64,000 bases of DNA from Chitinophagaceae bacterium. Lineage in GTDB: Bacteria; Bacteroidota; Bacteroidia; Chitinophagales; Chitinophagaceae. This document shows positions 60,975 through 64,000 of this stretch, one piece after another (position 1 is the stretch's first letter; every line of letters begins with the position of its first letter). The stretch covers positions 248,001-312,000 of the forward strand of contig JALHNJ010000002.1 of assembly GCA_022843585.1 (NCBI GenBank), given 5' to 3'. Position numbers and translations under genes: made by a program. The notes under the pieces are model-generated. The model ran no database searches, was not told the origin of the DNA, and worked only from the letters and a program-made list of their open reading frames with translations.

Positions 60975-61559
60975 TTATTGTATTCCGTAACTATCCATTA
61001 ACGCTTTATAATGCTCTCCATTTCTTCTTCTCAAACTTTCCCTCCCTACCAGATCCTGTATTCTCATCACCCCATCAATTATCGCTTCTGGTCTTGGCGG
61101 GCAACCGGGTACATAAACATCCACAGGTATAACCTGGTCAATTCCTTGTAATACACTGTAAGTATCAAAAATTCCACCGCTGCTGGCGCAAGCACCTACA
61201 GCAATCACCCAACGAGGTTCTGCCATTTGCAGGTATACTTGTTTTACAACTGGGCCCATTTTTTTGGCTATTGTCCCCATCACCATCAACAGATCACACT
61301 GTCGGGGAGAAAAGCCCACTCTTTCTGATCCAAATCTTGCCAAATCGTAATGAGACCCCATGGTAGCCATGAATTCAATACCGCAGCAGGAAGTTGCAAA
61401 AGGTAAAGGCCATATGGAATTCTTTCTTGCCAAACCGATCACATCATTCAACTTGGTGGCGAAGAAGCCTTCGCCCATGCTGCCTTCCGGCATATCCACC
61501 ATGCTGATGTCGCTTTCCAGCGGTTTTTTTATTAAGTTATATGATACAGGACGAGCCAT
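60975..61559 (-). CDS. nuoB: NADH-quinone oxidoreductase subunit B
   Basis: A 194-residue subunit holding cluster N2: F-A-T-S-C-C-G-I-E-F-M, later cysteines in V-G-A-C-A and V-P-G-C-P-P-R-P-E-A-I. Flanked on both sides by 105-114 base spacers that carry word-like repeats. Confidence 0.96.
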   Translation of the reverse strand: MARPVSYNLIKKPLESDISMVDMPEGSMGEGFFATKLNDVIGLARKNSIWPLPFATSCCGIEFMATMGSHYDLARFGSERVGFSPRQCDLLMVMGTIAKKMGPVVKQVYLQMAEPRWVIAVGACASSGGIFDTYSVLQGIDQVIPVDVYVPGCPPRPEAIIDGVMRIQDLVGRESLRRRNGEHYKALMDSYGIQ

Positions 61560-61569
61560 AGAATTAATT

Positions 61570-61665
61570 TGAAAATTGAAGGATTTGGAAATTTGGAAAT
61601 GCCATACTTATAAACAGTTTTACCTCTTTAAAGTTTCATTTTCAAATTGTTTAATATCCAAATCA
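61570..61665. repeat. Word-like inverted repeat in the nuoA-nuoB spacer
   Basis: GAAGGATTTGGAAATTTGG words (left) oppose CATTTTCAAATTG and ATCCAAATC words (right), forming an imperfect long hairpin. Confidence 0.55.
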
Positions 61666-61673
61666 TCACATTT

Positions 61674-62069
61674 TTAATCTTCCCACTTCAAAGCACCTTT
61701 TTTCAATATATATGTAAATCCACAAAGGAAAAAGCCCACGAACATCAATACGGCCCAAAAACCATCCCAGCCTAAATCTTTAAAGTTAACGGCGTAAGGA
61801 TAAAAGAAAATCACCTCTACATCAAACAACACGAATAAAATAGCAGTAAGGAAGTATTTAATTGCCATTGGCTGACGGGCATCTCCATGGCTTTCAATAC
61901 CACTGGCAAAATTCTGAAGTTTATCAGAAGTCTTTCTTTTGGGACCCAGCAAATGGGTAACAAAGGTTAAAAAAACCACCAGTCCAACAGCAAATGCTAC
62001 CTGTAATGCTACGGGCAAATAGGAGCTGGCTTCCGAACTGTTTATATTGGTTTGAAGAAAATAAATCAT
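61674..62069 (-). CDS. nuoA: NADH-quinone oxidoreductase subunit A
   Basis: A 131-residue, three-helix subunit with the motif Y-E-S-G type replaced by F-A-S-G-I-E-S-H-G-D-A-R, and F-L-T-A-I-L-F-V-L-F-D-V-E-V-I-F-F-Y-P-Y. First gene of the nuo operon; promoter expected in the 239 bases upstream. Confidence 0.95.
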   Translation of the reverse strand: MIYFLQTNINSSEASSYLPVALQVAFAVGLVVFLTFVTHLLGPKRKTSDKLQNFASGIESHGDARQPMAIKYFLTAILFVLFDVEVIFFYPYAVNFKDLGWDGFWAVLMFVGFFLCGFTYILKKGALKWED

Positions 62070-62086
62070 AGGTTTTTCTCTATCGG

Positions 62087-62094
62087 CAAAAATA
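62087..62094 (-). promoter_or_regulatory. Possible Bacteroidota -7 element for the nuo operon
   Basis: On the minus strand TATTTTTG matches the TAnnTTTG -7 consensus, 18 bases before the nuoA start. No well spaced -33 TTTG was found, so this is tentative. The rest of the 62070-62252 spacer shows no gene. Confidence 0.35.
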
Positions 62095-62252
62095 AGGTGG
62101 TGGGTTCAAAATACCTTAACTAAAATAACCTTAAAATGACTATAGACTCTCCTTGAAGCTAATACATTTTTAGCCGTGCAAAAGCTGAAACATATAGAGA
62201 CTATTTATTTTACATGCTCTCCACTGTCCTTGTTACTTATATTAACAAAATG

Positions 62253-62284
62253 AAAAATCCCCTGCCAAAAGGCAAAGGATTTTT
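62253..62284 (-). terminator. Intrinsic terminator after the TPR gene
   Basis: AAAAATCCTTTGCC and GGCAGGGGATTTTT around TTTT on the minus strand; it has A and T runs on both sides and could work in both directions. It separates the TPR gene from nuoA. Confidence 0.8.
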
Positions 62285-62308
62285 CTTGTAAAAGAAGAAA
62301 ACCGAGTT

Positions 62309-64000
62309 TTATGCTTTGGAATACATAGTTTTTATAGTTGGCACCTTAGCCACAGGTTTGGTCTGTGTATTTGTAGGCTTTGCTGATGTGGCACCAGGCT
62401 TACTGCCGCTGGCAGTTTGCTTAGGCGCAGGCATTTTCCTTATTTGTTCCATATAGCTATTAATTGCATCCGCATTTGCAGGATCCACTTCAAGCCATTT
62501 GGCAAAATACTCAAGTGATTTTTCCTTGTCTTTAGCTATGTTATAAGAGTATTGCGCTAAAAACCTTATAGAACTCAAATATTGCTTTCTATATTTCACC
62601 GTATCTGCCTTTGTAAAGTCAAACATTTTTAAAGCATCTGGTGCAGTCCACGCAACTTTTATTGAATCTCTTGTAGCTTCTGTTTTTAATGTGTCAGTAG
62701 CCATTGTGATACTTGCATTATAAGCCCATTCATACCCATATATCTGGTCAGGATACATTTCAATCATTTTTAATGCTGTCTCCCTTGTTTTCTCATAATT
62801 AGGAGTAAAATAATGTGCTAAAGCCATATCAAAATAATCGTTAATGATCGGCTTAGGTTTTGTAGCAATTAGCTTTTCTATTACTATAGCCTCTTCTGCT
62901 CTCCATTTCTTTTCCTTAAAATCTGCTGCAGCCTTTTTAAGAAAATCAATTTTATCAGCTACTGTAGTATCCAACTCAACACCTTGTATATAGTTATTAA
63001 GTATCTCTTCTTTAGTACCACCCGTTTTTGACAATACTTCAGCTCTCAACTTATGGTCATAAGAGATGTAATCATCCGGATTCTTTTTTACAAAAAACAA
63101 ATCACTATATTTTTTTGCAGCAGTAAAATCTCCTTTTTGAAAATTTGCGTCCGCTAACAATCTATACACTTTAGGTTTTGTTTTTTCGCCCAACGCTGCT
63201 ATTACACTTTCTCCTTTAGTAATAGCACAAGGGAAATCTTTACGAACCCAGCAAAGCTGTGCATACAAAAACTCGTCCTGAATATCTTTGTCGGGCTTAC
63301 TATTGATGTATTTATTTAACTGTACTTCTGCCTCTTCATTTTTTTGACGTAAGAAGTAGTAATAAAACAATTCATAATAACCAGCAGTAAACTGAGGATC
63401 TCTTGTTACAGACTCATTCAGGTATTCCAGGATAAGCTCATGGTTTTTTTGCGATTCAAACAACTGCGCTAATCGTAAACTTGCCGGAGCAAATTTTGGA
63501 TCTATTTCCAAGGCTTTTTTGTAACTTTTAAAAGCATCGCCACCACCTTCTCCGGGTCTGGCTTTACGATAGGCGTTACCCAGCTCTAAAAATACTTCCG
63601 CACTTTTTTCACCTTTATCAGCTGCAGCTTGCAATTTATCTATCGCATATTGAAAATCGCCATTCTTAGCATCTACATTGGCACGGCCAATAGCTGTAAG
63701 AATAACCGGGTCATCACCTTTTTTAGTTTTTGTCATAGTAAGAGCTGTCTCAAACTTCTGACGAGCATCTGCAGGCCTATTTTCCAACAAGTCTACATGT
63801 CCCATTCCCACTAATATTAGCGGTGCATTTGATGTTGTTTGTAAGGCTTTTGAATATAGCTGTCCGGCAGCAGCCCTACGGGAACTGGCAATTTCATCCA
63901 TTTCCAAAATAGACTGACCTAACCAATATGTAGCTTCAATACTATTTGGATTAACAGCTAATAATTTTTCGAACACTGACTTGGCACTGTTGTACCTTTT
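62309..64000 (-). CDS. TPR-repeat protein, 5' end outside the window
   Basis: At least 562 residues; the frame runs through the window edge (K-S-V-F-E-K-L-L-A-V-N-P-N-S), and the GTG at 63976 is not a genuine start. It is made of many degenerate tetratricopeptide repeats, for example A-S-L-R-L-A-Q-L-F-E-S-Q-K-N-H-E and A-G-Y-Y-E-L-F-Y-Y-Y-F-L-R-Q-K-N, with a low-complexity T/K/P-rich end. Its signal peptide is not visible because the N-terminus is missing. Likely a scaffold for protein interaction. No function can be named. Confidence 0.85.
   Translation of the reverse strand, partial: KRYNSAKSVFEKLLAVNPNSIEATYWLGQSILEMDEIASSRRAAAGQLYSKALQTTSNAPLILVGMGHVDLLENRPADARQKFETALTMTKTKKGDDPVILTAIGRANVDAKNGDFQYAIDKLQAAADKGEKSAEVFLELGNAYRKARPGEGGGDAFKSYKKALEIDPKFAPASLRLAQLFESQKNHELILEYLNESVTRDPQFTAGYYELFYYYFLRQKNEEAEVQLNKYINSKPDKDIQDEFLYAQLCWVRKDFPCAITKGESVIAALGEKTKPKVYRLLADANFQKGDFTAAKKYSDLFFVKKNPDDYISYDHKLRAEVLSKTGGTKEEILNNYIQGVELDTTVADKIDFLKKAAADFKEKKWRAEEAIVIEKLIATKPKPIINDYFDMALAHYFTPNYEKTRETALKMIEMYPDQIYGYEWAYNASITMATDTLKTEATRDSIKVAWTAPDALKMFDFTKADTVKYRKQYLSSIRFLAQYSYNIAKDKEKSLEYFAKWLEVDPANADAINSYMEQIRKMPAPKQTASGSKPGATSAKPTNTQTKPVAKVPTIKTMYSKA

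Overview
The window reads as a chromosomal segment of a Bacteroidota bacterium, most likely Chitinophagaceae or a close relative. The grounds are a SusC/SusD pair under ECF sigma/FecR control, LytTR and RteC-type regulators, a TonB/ExbB/ExbD cluster with two exbD genes, a complex I operon with a very short NuoG, AT-rich spacers and almost exclusive ATG starts. No rRNA, tRNA or CRISPR array was seen.

Layout. 1-4.5 kb: the 3' part of a TonB-dependent receptor, then a SAM-I riboswitch and terminator leading a met operon (trans-sulfuration PLP enzyme, a small unknown protein, homoserine dehydrogenase). 4.6-14.5 kb, minus strand: ECF sigma factor, FecR anti-sigma, SusC, SusD, a TlpA-like thioredoxin protein, two stand-alone LytTR proteins and an RteC-like protein; this is a surface-signalled uptake locus of unknown substrate. 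14.7-29.1 kb: an accessory block rich in defence and repair genes. It holds a HEPN-like protein facing a caspase-like protease, a DnaE-like/DinB translesion pair, an unknown PD-(D/E)XK nuclease, an Mrr-type nuclease in a minus-strand run with a SRAP (YedK/HMCES) protein and three unknowns, and a four-gene plus-strand operon (membrane protein, zinc ribbon, two different PD-(D/E)XK nucleases) that I cannot match to a named system.

29.1-30.0 kb is a scar of broken genes (yraN with a stop, an AraC tail, the last third of comM). 30.2-41.7 kb looks like an integrative mobilizable element: radC, primase, an oriT-like palindrome, MobC, relaxase, VirD4-type coupling protein, a methyltransferase/nuclease restriction cassette as cargo, then tyrosine integrase and an excisionase-like gene. 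No type IV secretion genes are present, so it would need a helper. It abuts the 3' end of mnmE, a site used by SGI1-type elements in Proteobacteria; the left boundary could not be fixed.

41.7-64 kb is core genome on the minus strand: mnmE; exbB-exbD-exbD-tonB, the energizer for the outer-membrane receptors seen elsewhere; a MacB-like permease; the complete complex I set nuoA-N with an NTF2-like gene inserted between nuoE and nuoF; and a TPR protein cut by the window edge. Several nuo spacers carry odd word-like inverted repeats.

Positions and motifs were read by eye; family names rest on motif recognition, not on database searches.
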